Assembly: GCF_016097555.1 (NCBI RefSeq)
Contig: NC_054708.1
Coordinates: 27,187,572 to 27,251,571 of the forward strand
Direction: 5' to 3'
Length of the DNA: 64,000 nt
Origin: Gigantopelta aegis
Taxonomy: Eukaryota > Mollusca > Gastropoda > Neomphalida > Peltospiridae
Part shown: in pieces, positions 35,196 through 49,300 of the stretch
How the letters are laid out: every line of letters begins with the position of its first letter
How positions within the stretch are numbered: position 1 is the first letter of the stretch
Program-made: the position numbers and the translations under genes
The notes under the pieces: generated by a model
What the model saw: the letters and a program-made list of their open reading frames with translations, nothing else
Database searches by the model: none
Told to the model about the DNA's origin: nothing

Positions 35196-36922
35196 TTGGT
35201 ATCTAACAATTTTTATAAAGGAAAAGCAATACATACGGGTCAAAATAAACCTAATTCGGAATAATTTCTGAGAAGTACGTTTTTCAAAATTACTTTTTGT
35301 CAGAATTTTACAATGTTGCAGTTTTTTCCCATAGATCTTACCTGATGTGTGGTTGGTCTCAGATCGATCCCCGTCGGTGGGCCCATTTGATTATTTCTCG
35401 CTCTAGCCAGTACACCACGACTAGTAAATCAAAGGCCGTGGTATGTGTTATCCTGTCTGTGGGATGGTGCATATAGAATATCCCTTACTAATAACGGAAA
35501 AATGTAGCAGGTTTCCTCTCTAAGACTAAATGTCGAAATTACCAAATGTGTTTATCCAACAGCCGATGATCAATAAATCATTGTGCTCTGTTGGTGTCGT
35601 TAAACAGAACAAAGTTTATTTCTTTAAAACGGATGTGGTTTTGTTTCTTTGTCAGAAAACGCGAGCACTGAAATGCGATGCCTCGTCAACACAGTATAAA
35701 CACCCGCCTGAATACATGCTGGACGGCACGACCGACGACACGTGGTGGCAGTCGATCACGTGGACGATACCTGAATACACCAACGACAGGACGGCGTTCC
35801 CGATCAACATCACCCTGTCGTTCAACAAGATCTTCAGGATGACGGAGAACCTGACCATCACCTTCGACTCTGGCCGTCCCCAGAAGATGTTTCTACAGAA
35901 GTCGCTGGACTACGGGCAGACGTGGACGGACATACAGTACTACGCCCGCGACTGCAGCGAGTTCCCCGGCATCCCCACCAAATACACCACCGAAACTCCA
36001 ACCACGGTGATCTGCTCGGAGGCGTTCAGTCAGGACAGGTCCACTCCGAGACCAGGGGGAAAGGTCTTCTTTCCGGGCTCCACAGAACGGCTGAAGGAGA
36101 CGGCGACGAGAGAAAAGTACTACGAGTTGTTGGAGACGACTCACCTGGAGGAATTCATGAGTTTCACCGATATAAGGATTGTGTTGCTCTACCCGGCGAC
36201 GGACTCGCGGGAGAAGTTTACCCGCAAAAACCCAATGGATTTCTACCAGTACTACTATGCCATATCTAATATCGAATTAATAGCAAGGTGAATCTTAATT
36301 TCTGTGCAATTATACCAACCTGATTAAAATTAGCTCTACTGGTCTAATAGTAATTAACCAGTGGAGCTTATTTTAATTAGATTGCAATTATATCGTCTGT
36401 CCATACAAACATGTAATACTTATAATTTCAAGAGAAAACCAGGCGTGTTTACATAAAATTATGCAGTGTGTGTGTGTGTGTGGGGGGGGGGGGGTAGACT
36501 ATGGCAAGCGACGTTTCTAGGGTAGGGATTGGGTGTTCGGATCATGCTTCCCAGAAAATATATTTCGCTTTGAGAATATTTCCCATCTGCACACGCGCCT
36601 CAAAATGGGAGTTTTAGCAGAATTTGATTTGTTATCCATCTCTTTCTGTTTATCAATCAGTTGGTTAGTTCTGCCATTAATTTACTCAGTTACTTTATAT
36701 ACTGAATTTTAAACATTAATTAGATTGTTAATCAATGATTAAATAAACATGTAAAATCTAGTGTGTGTGTTGGTGGCAACATTTTTATATTTATTTAAAT
36801 AAAATAGGGATAGGAAAAAAACTCCTTACATTTTCATCCTGAAGTGGGTGGAGGATGATGGGTGTGGCGTGTGCGTGCACAAAGACTTCCACACCCCCTG
36901 GTTTCTTCGAATCTGAATCTAA

Positions 36923-36958
<36 letters not shown>

Positions 36959-37310
36959 ACACACAGACACACAGAGACAAACACACACAGACACACACAT
37001 ACACACACACAGAGACACACACAAACGCACACACATACACAAAAACAGACACAGACACACACAGACACATACACACACACAGACACACACACACAGACAT
37101 ACACACCCACACAGACACACACACAAACGCACACACATACACAAACACACACACACACACACACAAACGCACACACATACACAAACACACACACACACAA
37201 ACGCACACACATACACATACACACACAGACACACACACACACAAACGCACACACAGACACACTCACAGACACACACAAACGCACACACATACACAGACAC
37301 ACACACAGAG

Positions 37311-37399
<89 letters not shown>

Positions 37400-40300
37400 A
37401 TTCAAACAAGAGTTCGTCTTATCTTTTGATACTTCCTCATACTTTACCGTTAACATTTTGTAAGATGTTCATGATTGTAAGTGGTATCAATGAACTGATT
37501 GTGTATGGAAGTTGGTGGATGGACGGTGTTTTTATTTTTTATTTGATTCATAAAATTAAGAGCTGATCCAGAAATAATCAAGTGGGGTTTCCAGCAGAAT
37601 ACATACATGTATTTAGGAATATATATTTACTTCTTGTTTTCTTTTTTTCGAAATAGTTGTTTCTGTAATCAACATGCTGGTGTGTGTCTCGAGAACGACC
37701 AGCGACAGTTTCACTGCCAGTGTTCTCACAACACGGCCGGGAGAGACTGTGAGAAGTGTCTCCCGCTTTTCAACAACCGACCGTGGAGACAAGGCAGTTT
37801 CATTCCTTATCATCGTGGGCAGGCCAACGAATGCATTAGTAAGACATGCTATTAATTAATCATTTATTTATTTAATTAATCATTTATTTAATTATTTATT
37901 TATTTAATCACTTTTTTTTTCTTTTTTTTTTCCATTTTTGTCATTTTTCTTTTGTTTCTTTTTTGTTTTGTTTCATTCATTTATTTACTATAATCTACAG
38001 GTACTTTTGTGTATGGGTACTCCAAAACAACAACCCCTGGGTTAATAATATACAGTACATTTTATTTTATATATTACCCCCGGTGTTTTTATTTGGAGGT
38101 ACCTGGAGGTAAATAACTACCCACAGCACGCACATACGTTTATTTTTATTGACATACCAAACGTTCTATCATATTCAGCACTTATCTTACAAATTAGCGT
38201 GACGTTAGCTCATTCAGACTAGATGCAGTGCTAGTTACGGTATTGTAACGGAAACTTTTGACTAAAATTAAAACGTGCCAACAATATCGAGTGTTTTTAA
38301 CAAAATGTGATGGAATTCTTTACAGAAGACTGACATTTTTGTTGCTACACATGGGGTATATGCCTCATCTCGTAGCGCTAAACAGAAGACCGTGTCTAGA
38401 CGCTCTTATTGAAACTAATGTATTTGGATTTTTAAAAAAAAAATTTTTTTATTAGCCACACCACGCGCACGCGATTATGAACCTTTAAAATGCCTTACAG
38501 CTGACATATAAGTTCCCCCTTTTTCCATTCAGTGGATCGATAAAAAATGTGCCAAATTTCCTTCATTCAAACTGCGCACCTTTTCCCCTCAATCCTACGG
38601 GACATTCCAAATTCCATAGCACCCAAATCAACCCTCCATCTGCTACCGACCCCAGTCGGGCTGCTTGTTCTCTCTTGCACCTGCAAGTGCAGGCGGTCCA
38701 TTCTCACACCTACCCCAACCCTTTCCTGCCCTGGACGGAGGGGCCTGCCGAGGCCGACACCTGTGCCCATGACAGGCGTGCGCTAAAACAGGTTGTTCTG
38801 AATGTGCACGTTAATCCCTATACCATACCATACCATATCTACAGCTGAACTAGCACCCAGCTGTCTTATGAAAATTTTAAAATAATAAAATAATAAAATA
38901 ATGAATGAATGAATGTTTAACGACACCCCAGCACGAAAAATTACATCGGCTATTGGGTGTCAAAGAAATATGAATTAATTCTGCCTGAACGCTGCAGCAA
39001 GTGATGATTTTTCTTATCTTGTGTAATGGTTGTCCCGAACACAGTCACTGATTATTGCCAGAGGCAGTTCCTGGTTGATAGATTCAAGCAATTAGGAGTT
39101 CCTGGTCAGGTCCGTAGCTAGTGGGGAGGGGGGAAGGGTGCAGTTGTCAACCCCCTTCGAACAAAAATGTTTGACTGGTTTTGATATTGATGTTTTAAGT
39201 ATGTAACCTCTCTGAAATGGCTGAAAAACGGTTTTACACAGACTTTAGATTTCAAAATTTCCTGGGGGGGGGGGGGGGGGAATGGTCTTTTTCCTCAGAC
39301 CCCCTAATGTCTTGTGCCTTCCATGCTTGTTCGTTCCAAGAATTCATCTCCCTCCCCCCCCAACAAAAACAAACAAACAACTTCCTAGCTACGGCCCTGC
39401 TGGTCCTAGTACAAATAGATCTTTGTTCAGAAATGCTTGTACATGGATAAGAAAGTTGTTTGTGGTCTTTGTTGTGTATGTGGTAGTTACTAGAAACAGG
39501 GCTGTAGCTAGAATGTTTTGTTTGGGGGGGGGGGGCAACTGAGCAGTTAACAGTCTAAAACTCCTTTTCTTTAAGTTTCTATATAATGTTTTCCGAAGAA
39601 AAAAATCTGGAGGGGGGGGGGCAACTGCCCCCCTTGCCCCCCTGCTAGCTACGGCCCTGAGAAAGCAATCGGCCTCAAAGCTGGTAGGTATTCCAGGGCC
39701 GTAGTTAGGATTTTATTTATTTATTTTATTTATTTATTTATTTTTTATTTATTTATTTTTTTAAAAATTTGGGGGGGAGAGAACTGAGTAGTTAATAGTC
39801 TAAAACTCCTTAAATGGTTAAGGAGATAAACAAATTTAAGTTTCTATAATTTTTTCCTACGGCCCTGTATTCGCAACCCGACACTACCTCCCATCGTTTA
39901 ACAGCTGATAGAGAACTTGTAATATCACTACACTGACTAATCTAGGGTTTAGCTCAGTAGGTAGAGCGCTAGCCTGAAGTGCTTTAGTAGTATAGGATCG
40001 AACCCCATAAAGAATAAGGTTAAATTATTTGTTCTAATTATTATATTTTGAGTGGCTGTAAATGTCTTGAATGTTCCTGAAATGCGACCCATTTCTATTT
40101 GGGATAAAATATTACAAAAGTGATAACTGAAGCAAGAAGTCGTAAGTAATATGTAAATTGGTGCCTTTAACAAAACATAAAGCATGTCACACATTAAGAT
40201 TAATCTTTTAATTTTTTTAATGTCCTATTCTGACTAATTTGAGTGTCCTCAAAAGCCTAAATCTGTTTATATGTTATACGAACTGGTATAACATAAACAA

Positions 40301-43300
40301 ATCAGGGCTATTAGACACTAGATTCGGACTAACAAAAAGAAAAGAAAAAACCCCACAACCCCCCCCCCCCCAAAAAAAAACAAAAAAACACCCAAAACAA
40401 AACAAAACAAACCCAACAAAACAAAACAAAACAAAACAAAACAACAAAAAAACCCAATCAAACAATAACAAACCAACAAAAAAAGAAAGAAAAAAAAGGA
40501 AACAAATTTTAAAAACCCAAACCCCCCAAATATTAAAAAGATATATACACATGTATATAAATAAATAAATATTTCCTGAACTTAGCTCACTATTGCAAAT
40601 ATAAATATCGCACCATGCACATGCTGAGCACCAAGTACAAAATTTAATAATAAAACCACATCCCAGATACTGACATTTTGTGGGTATGTTTTACTATTAC
40701 ACATAGATAATTAATAATGGCTGTCATTGTTCTCAACAGAATGCCAGTGTAATGACCATGCTGACAGCTGCACGTACAATGCAACCTACGGACGCGGTGT
40801 GTGTGACAGCTGTACCAACAACACCACTGGGTACCACTGTGAGCTGTGTCTGGAAACCTTCTACCGCAACACGTCTCTGCCGCTCAGTGACCCAGAAATC
40901 TGTATCAGTAAGTTACCGATTTGATGGCTCTTCCACAAATATAAGGATAGTGAATATAAAAGATCCCTTGCTACTATAATGGAACAATGTTGCGGGTTTC
41001 TTCTCTATTTGGGGGGGGGTGAGATTTAGCTCAGTCGGTTGAGTGCTCATTTGAGGTGCTTGCGTCTCAGGAACGGACAAACTCGATGGATCAATTCAAC
41101 TGATTGGTTTTTTTTCTCATTCCAACCAGTGCACCACAACTAGTCAAAATGCATATACAAGATCCCTTGCTGCATTAAGAAAAATGGGGAGCATGGCAAT
41201 AGTAGTTATTTACTAGCCCAACATTGAATATCACTAGCCATGGAAGTGGGGCTACCATAATCTAGAAGCCCTAGGTTACTGGTAAGTTTAGTTGCATTAG
41301 GCACTCATGACTGAAATGGTATCTTACTGTCCACTCCGTCAAATCCAGTGGTTACATCTTCTGGTAGATACTAGGTTCAAATCCAGAGTGAATATTTAAT
41401 GGCTATCAGTAAGTGGACTTGTGTAAGGTCACTACATCGACCTTCTCTTTAACTAATCACTAACCATTAAAGGGACATTCCTGAGTTTGCTGCATTATAA
41501 GATTTTCCCGACTAATAAAATATTTCTACGATTAAACTTACATATTAAATATATTTTCTTGTTTGTTTAGAATATCAGTATCTGTATATTCAATGTGTTT
41601 CTGGTCGTCTTAATATTTGTAAGAAGCCCAAACTGGATTTTGTCTTCAAATAATTTCGTACGTACGAAAACAAATATTTTAGGAACCTAGTACAAATATT
41701 AGAACAATCAGAAACACGTTTAATATACAGCCACTAATATTTTATGCAGAAAAATACATTTGATATGTAATTACAATTGCTAAAAAGTCTCTGTTAGTCG
41801 ATAACATCTTTAAAATCGCAGCAAACTCAGGAATGTCCCTTTAACCCTGATGTGGCCAAATGGCCAAAGTACATGTAGATGAGTTGTGTTCCCATGGCAG
41901 TGTCTGTGCATCTAAATTTGATATAAGCACGAATATAAATTAAAATGAAATCCAAAGAAGGTGGGTATTATCCTGTATCTTGACAACCTTTTATTAAATT
42001 AATTAAACCAATCACAATACCACTTGAGGCATCCAATGGCTGTTCACAACAAAAATTATCATGAATACAAATTAAATTACGGTATCTTATTTCATATCCG
42101 TGTGTGTGGGGAACCTAGCTCAAGCAGACCACTTGACTGAGGCACTTGCACTGGGTTGTATAATCGAACACACCCTAACTAGTGTCCCACGATTGGTATA
42201 GCAAAGGTTGTGGTGTGTCCTGTCCTGTCTGTAGGAGAGTGCATGTAAAAGATCCCTTGCTGCTAATGAAAAATGTAGTGGGTTTCCTCTAAATGTCCGA
42301 CATCCAATAGCTAATGAGTAATCATCAATGTCATCTACTGGTGTCATTCAGGGTTTTATCACCTATGTTTCTAGACTCCGATAATCGGCACCATTCCCCA
42401 CCATTACTCAAAAGCCATGTCATTTTTTATTCCCAAATTTGGAGTAAAACATTTCCAATCAATGTAAATAATTCTCATTTTTTAATTATTTTGTAAAGGC
42501 ATATTTTGAAAACAATACATGAGACTAGATATTAATTTGAATAAATACAAATATATGTATAGTATTAGTGTTTTCGATTCTAACAAGGCTTACCAAGATG
42601 TTTTTTAAATGAAACTGAAAATTCCCTAAATTTTGTAAAACAACGTTAAAATTCCCAGTCAAAGCCATGGGTGTCAAGTCAGATTTTAGAAATAAAACCT
42701 TTGTCTTTAAACAAACCAAACTTTAACTTTATTGCACATCAGATCTATATCATTGACAAGATAAGTGAGATCTGATGAGAATCATACAGAGCAGTTTGCT
42801 AAAATTAAATATAATTTTTAATTTAATATTTTACAGGTTGCGACTGTGAGCCACAAGGCATTACAGATGATGGTAAATGTCAGCAAGAAGTTGGGAACTC
42901 TCTGAAGCCCCTGGGTCAGTGCAACTGCAAACCAAATGCCACCAGTCGACGGTGTGACGCATGCTTCGATGGATTTTACGGATTGGTGGCCAACGGCAAC
43001 TGCTCAGGTAAGAATCCTTTTTGCATATGTTTGTAATAAAATGTCTTTATTTAGGAAATCTAAAAAATAATAATCAAGCAACGGTATTAGAATTGCTGAC
43101 TGGGATCGATCCCCGTCGGTGGGCCCATTGGGTTATCTCTCGTTCCAGCCAGTGCACTATGACTGGTACTATGCTGCATTAGGAAAAATGTAGCGGGTTT
43201 CCTCTGATGACTACGTGTTAGAATTACCGAATGTTTGACATCCAAAAGCCGATGATTAATTAATCAGTGTGCTCTAGTGGTGTCATTAAACAAAACACAC

Positions 43301-46300
43301 AATTAGAATAGCTAAAATCTAACTGGAGATTTCCTGAAAATGCTTGTCTTGTACTCTTGAAAAACAGTAGGCCCTATTTCAGCCAAAACGTTCCCCGAAG
43401 CAGACAACCTCACAGGGAACTCTCGAGATCTTTCATTACTAAACAGCAGGTCTTGAGATATATATATAAAAAAATTCAAAACCAGCTTTAATGATATGGT
43501 TAAACCATCTGACAGAAGGCTGGTAGGTACTGGGTTCGCATCCTGGTACCAACACCAACCCAAAGTGAGATTTCACTCCTTGATGTGAAGGTGTAAGGGC
43601 ATTATACTTACATCTATCTCACTGACCACCAACAACTAAACATTAACTCACTGCCCTGCACAGGCAGCCCAGATAACTGAAGTGTGTACCCAGGATCGTG
43701 TGTGTGAACTGTAATTTGAATTAAATAAAGAAACGCAAGGGAATGCCGATTCTAGCATATGAAGTACTGAAGAAAATCTTCGTATTCTGAAGAAAAAAAC
43801 CTGAGATGTTTAAGAAAAATTTGTTTGCCTGAAAGCTTTTCACCATGTATTTCCAACATGTAATTCACAATATTAGTTGATATCTATGTAAAAAACCCAC
43901 TCCAAAACCCCAAAACAAAACACCACCCAAAAAAGCTACATGTATTTGGTAATAATGAAAATATGAATATGTCCCGGTCCCACCCCTTCCCCAAGTGGGA
44001 GCACGTTCACCTACATATTCTAGATGTAAGGTCCTCAACAGGATCTTCAAAGGAACTTGCATTGATAAAATACAATTTATGTTGCAGCCTGCAAGTGCAA
44101 TGTGGATGGAACCACGGGGAAGAGTAACGTATGCCGACAGACAGATGGACAGTGTCCGTGTAAAACGTCCACTACTGGAAAACACTGTGACACATGTAAA
44201 GATGGTTACTATTTGTTTCCAACAGGAAGACCAGATGCGGTATATACTACTAAAATAACTGCTTTGTTGTTAGATTAAAGCTTGTAGTTTCAGAACTGGC
44301 TATATATATCCAGAAGGGTAATGGAGCAATGACACAAGATTTTTTTTTTTTTATGGAGGAAATTGTTGTAAATGTTTTGTGAAAATGTTTTGTTTTAATA
44401 AATAATAGTTAATTATTAGTACCATGATTGTAACTAGAGCAGAGGGTGAGGGAAGGCAGGTGTGTGTGCAGGGAGAGGGTTTTAAGGGTCAAAACCCCCT
44501 CCTGTTCAAGGAAATTTTCTTTTCGTTTTTCAAAATAGACATCTCTACCTGATGCAGATCCACCTGGCTTATGAAAAATTTCCCCATTTGTCTAGTCCAA
44601 AGTGACTACATTACTGTCCTCCGGTTTTGTTTTATTGTTTATTTTTTGATGACCCTCTCCCTGTTATTGCACGTAATCTAGGAGTGACACAGAGTGTTGA
44701 AAAGCCATATCAATGGCAGGGACAGCTCTGACACTCGCCAAGTTCGCCCCTGCGCGTGCTGTAACCTCACCGTGGTGCAGGGGTGTAACATTCTCTTTGA
44801 GAATGGCCAATACAGCACAAAATTGAAATTTTGAGTAAAAGTCAGTATCTGTCTGTGATATTTGTATTTTTGCACAGTTCTTTACACTGTTTTTATTTAA
44901 ATCTTGAATTTTTATATTGATGTTGATCATCACGTTATTTTTTTGCATTACCATAGTTTGACACCCAGTGGCCGATGTATTTTTCGTGCTGGGGTGTCGT
45001 TAAACATTCATTCATTCATTCATTCCAAGTGCGAATTTCACAAACAATTGGCGAATTTTATTTTAATTTGGCGAAATAATTTCAGGAAATAATTGATATT
45101 TTGTAAGAAAATAACGGAGTATCTGCAGTTTTTTAATTTGATAGATAATTTGGCAAAATAATTTCAGGAAATAATTGATATTTTGTAAGAAAATAACTGA
45201 GTATCTGCAGTTTTTGAAGTTTAATAGATAATTTGGCGAAATAATTTCAGGAAATAATTGATATTTTGTAAGAAAATAACTGAGTATCTGCAGTTTTTTA
45301 ATTTGATAGATAATTTGGCGAAATAATTTCAGGAAATAATTGATATTTTGTAAGAAAATAACTGAGTATCTGCAGTTTTTGAAGTTTAATAGATAATTTG
45401 GCAAAATAATTTCAGGAAATAATTGATATTTTGTAAGAAAATAACTGAGTATCTGCAGTTTTTGAAGTTTAATAGATAATTTGGCGAAATAATTTCAGGA
45501 AATAATTGATATTTTGTAAGAAAATAACTGAGTATCTGCAGTTTTTTAATTTGATAGATAATTTGGCGAAATAATTTCAGGAAATAATTGATATTTTGTA
45601 AGAAAATAACTGAGTATCTGCAGTTTTTGAAGTTTAATAGATAATTTGGCAAAATAATTTCAGGAAATAATTGATATTTTGTAAGAAAATAACTGAGTAT
45701 CTGCAGTTTTTGAAGTTTAATAGATAATTTGGCGAAATTTTCTGCTGACCCAGAGCTAGCCCTGAATGGTTGTGTTTTAGGAATGCACTGCATGCGGTTG
45801 TGACCCGGGAGGATCGAAGACAGCCGTCTGTGAGAATAGATACGGCACGTGCACGTGCAGAGACCATGTGGCAGGACCAAAGTGCCATCGGGTGGAGGAA
45901 AACTTCTACATTCCGGCTCTCGACAAGCTGCTTCTACAGCCGGATACCGGAAGCTGTCCAGTCTCTGCTGATCTGTGGATGGCTGGACAGCCGTTTGACG
46001 GGAATGTGTTTGCCGTGTGTCCACCTGCCGCTACCTCTGCTGTCGACTTCCAGTTTACTGATGGCCGAAACCAACAGCTTTATGTCATTTGGTATGTGGC
46101 TATGTTGTAATTTCCACATCACAATTCATGCTAATCTGTTACAGACATTTAAACAAATGGAAGTAATACTTGTTTAATGACACCCCAGCACATTCTAAAT
46201 TATAGCTGGGTTTTTTTTTTTAAATGGACGGACCATTTGTTTAATGAGACTCAAGCACATTCTTAACTTTGCCTGTTTCACGGTGTGGTATTTAACATAT

Positions 46301-49300
46301 ATTTAATGGTTATTTTTACACTTGGATATTCCCGAGTACTTTAACTATTGATAGAGAACTACATGTAGGCTGCTTCTACCAAAAAGCAGCAAGAGATATT
46401 TTAAATGCATTTGTGTTTCCATAGCAAGAACAGAACAGACCACAACCTTTTAATTTATGTACCAATAATGAATTCCGAATCCATTGTTGGTGATCGATTC
46501 TGTAACATATAACACCAGACTAATGATATTGCAAGGCATTTCTGTTTTATGTGGCAAGATCTAGATCAGTCGGTAGATTCTTTTATTGTATTTTTTTCTG
46601 TCCCAACCAGTGTCCCACAACTGGTATATCAAAGGCTGTGGTATGTGCTGTTCTATCTGTTGGAAAGTGCATTTATTAAATATCCTTTGCTTCTTATGGA
46701 AAAACATAGTGCACAGGTTTCAAAATTACCAAAACCTTTTGACATACAATAGTCAATGATTAATAAATAAATGTGCTCAAATGATGTCAATATACATGTA
46801 ATGAGTGTTTTAAAAAGCAGGGTGGATGTTGTTGTTTGTTTTGGGAGATTTTACAAACTAGCATGTGAATTTTAGGCCTCACTACGTCGGTGTGCGGTAC
46901 TCTCTGTCTGGTACCACTCAACGGGTTATTAACCAGCTAGAAGTCACTGTGGTTGGCAACAGTGGAGCAGATCTCACTGGCCTGGTAGACGACAATGGCC
47001 AGTCTGTTGGGTCAACCTGTCCTGAGACCACATTGAGTGCAGTGTCCACGATTCCTGTTGTTTTTCAACCTGGTGAGTGAAACAATAGTATGGAATCATT
47101 ATGTTTAATTTATATATGTAGCTGGTGAGTAAAACAATTTAATTAATATATTTATCTGGTGAGTAAAACAATAATATGGGCTCATGTATTTAATTTATAT
47201 ATTTAGCTGGTGAGTAAAACAATAATATGGGCTCATGTATTTAATTTATATATGTAGCTGGTGAGTAAAACAATTTAATTTATATATTTACCTGATGAGT
47301 AAACCAATAATATGGACTCATATATTTAATATATATATTTAGCTGGTGAGTAAAACAATTTAATTTATATATTTACCTGATGAGTAAACCAATAGTATGG
47401 ACTCACATATTTAATTTATTTATTTACCTGGTGAGTAAAATAATTTAATTTATATATTTACCTGGTGAATAAAACAATAATATGGACTCACATATTTAAT
47501 TTATTTATTTACCTGGTGAGTAAAATAATTTTATTTATATATTTACCTCATGAATAAAACAATAATATGGACTCGTATATTTAATTAATTTATTTACCTA
47601 GTGAGTAAAATAATTTAATTTATATATTTACCTGCACCAGGTGAGTAAAACAATAATATGGATTCATACATTTAATATATTTATTTACCTGGTGAGTAAA
47701 ATAATTTAATTTATACATTTACCTGGTGAGTAAAACAATAATATGAACTCGTATATTTTATTTATTTATTTACCTGGTGAGTAAAATAATTTAATTTATA
47801 TATTTACCAGGTAAGTGAAACAATAATATGGACTCATATATTTATTTACCTGTAAAACAAGTAAAACAATTTAATTTATATGTTTACCTGGTGAGTAAAA
47901 GAATAATGTGGATTTGTATATTTAATTTATATATTTACTGGTAGGTAAAACACTACTGAATTATTATATTTAATTTATATATTTACCTGGTGAGTAAAAC
48001 AATAATATTGAATCATTATATTTAATTTTCTTATGCACACAGTTAGGAGAACACTGTGAGATTTATATCACATGAATATATATCTGATTGGCTATTCCAT
48101 TATGATATCTTAGATGTTAAGGCCAAACCATCAACCATTATATATCTGATGTCAATATCTTTTTTAAAGACATCTGATTGGCTATTCCATTATGATATCT
48201 TAGATGTTATGGCCAAACCATCAACCATTCACTTAAATTAACATTAACAGATTACTACTTATGATATATACTGTAACTGTGCAGGTGCAGGTACCGTAAA
48301 TTAGTTCAAAAAGGTTTGAAATAACTATAGTCAATAATTATAGAGAGACCTTGTGTGCAATAGTTGTTTTTAAAAGACATTATTTACACAAATATATTTC
48401 CATCTTGTTTACCCACAGGTCTAAGCACTGGGATTGTGTCAGGTAAGGCAATCGTGAACCTTGACCGCAGATGTCGCTACAAGTTCAGGCTAAGTCTTCA
48501 AGGACAGCCCGGTGACACAGAAAGCATACGTATAGACTCCATTGTCTTGATCCCTGCTCTCAGTTATGATGTCATGGGAAAATCTTTTGCAGAATATAAG
48601 CAAGCAGGCAAGAAATTATTTCTGAGATTTTAGCATATAAATGCACACTTTGGGATTTAACCCAAAACCCTTTCCTGTCCTGAACAGAGGAGCCGGTGAA
48701 AGTCAACACTTGCGTCCATGACAGGTGTGCGCTACAACAGCTTGTTCTGAATGTGCATGTTAAAACCTATGACCTGACCTGACCTGACCTGACCTGACCT
48801 AATATAACCTAAAAGGATAATGATGGGTAAAAGATGATTGCAAGGATAGTGAAACTCAAGTTCACCAATAACTGACGGTGAAATAGAATTCCTTAAGAAT
48901 ACTTCTGAAATAATATTTTCATCTTTTTGATAGCAGTTTGTTTAAAAGTTTGAAAATACTTTAAATTTTGATCTGGTAACTACATAGTGCTTCATTAAGA
49001 CAAACTAATAGTAACATCTTAGTGTGAATTGTGATATCAGGATTGGAGAAATGATGGACAAAACCATCTTATATGCCATTATTTTCTACATGTAATTTTT
49101 ACAATTGATGTGAATATTACAAGATTGTTTTGCAAATCTTTTAGTTGTTGTACAGCAAAATATTGGAGATGAAGTTACCACATACACTCTATAGTCTGTC
49201 CATCTTTTGGCACTATAATGGAAATATGTTATTAATTGTTTTTTTGACTACTTAATAAGTAATTACCATCTACATACAGGCAGGGGGGGGCAATAATTCT

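Larger units (their letters stand above)
44705..45760. mobile_element. MITE (GCTAGCTCT family) with inserted retroposon and internal tandem amplification
   Basis: Outer ends GGGACAGCTCTGACACTCGC and GACCCAGAGCTAGCCCTG match the intact copy at 19328. Between them are a family E retroposon (44740-45026) and an about 83-bp repeat (45030-45740). Confidence 0.75.

Noticed and set aside
36790..37566. Long ORFs on both strands (Thr/His-rich plus, Cys/Val-rich minus)
   Set aside because: They are translations of the CA/GA microsatellite; six-frame openness is due to repeat composition, and the laminin-like intron passes through here.
39952..40015. tRNA-like sequence (TAGCTCAGTAGGTAGAGCGC, GGATCGAACCCC)
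   Set aside because: Has A- and B-box-like motifs but no pairing acceptor stem; a SINE head remnant and not a tRNA gene.
45063..46024. Minus-strand ORF of 212 codons with [14 protein letters not shown] repeats
   Set aside because: Antisense of the 83-bp satellite fused by chance to the antisense of laminin-like exon 7.
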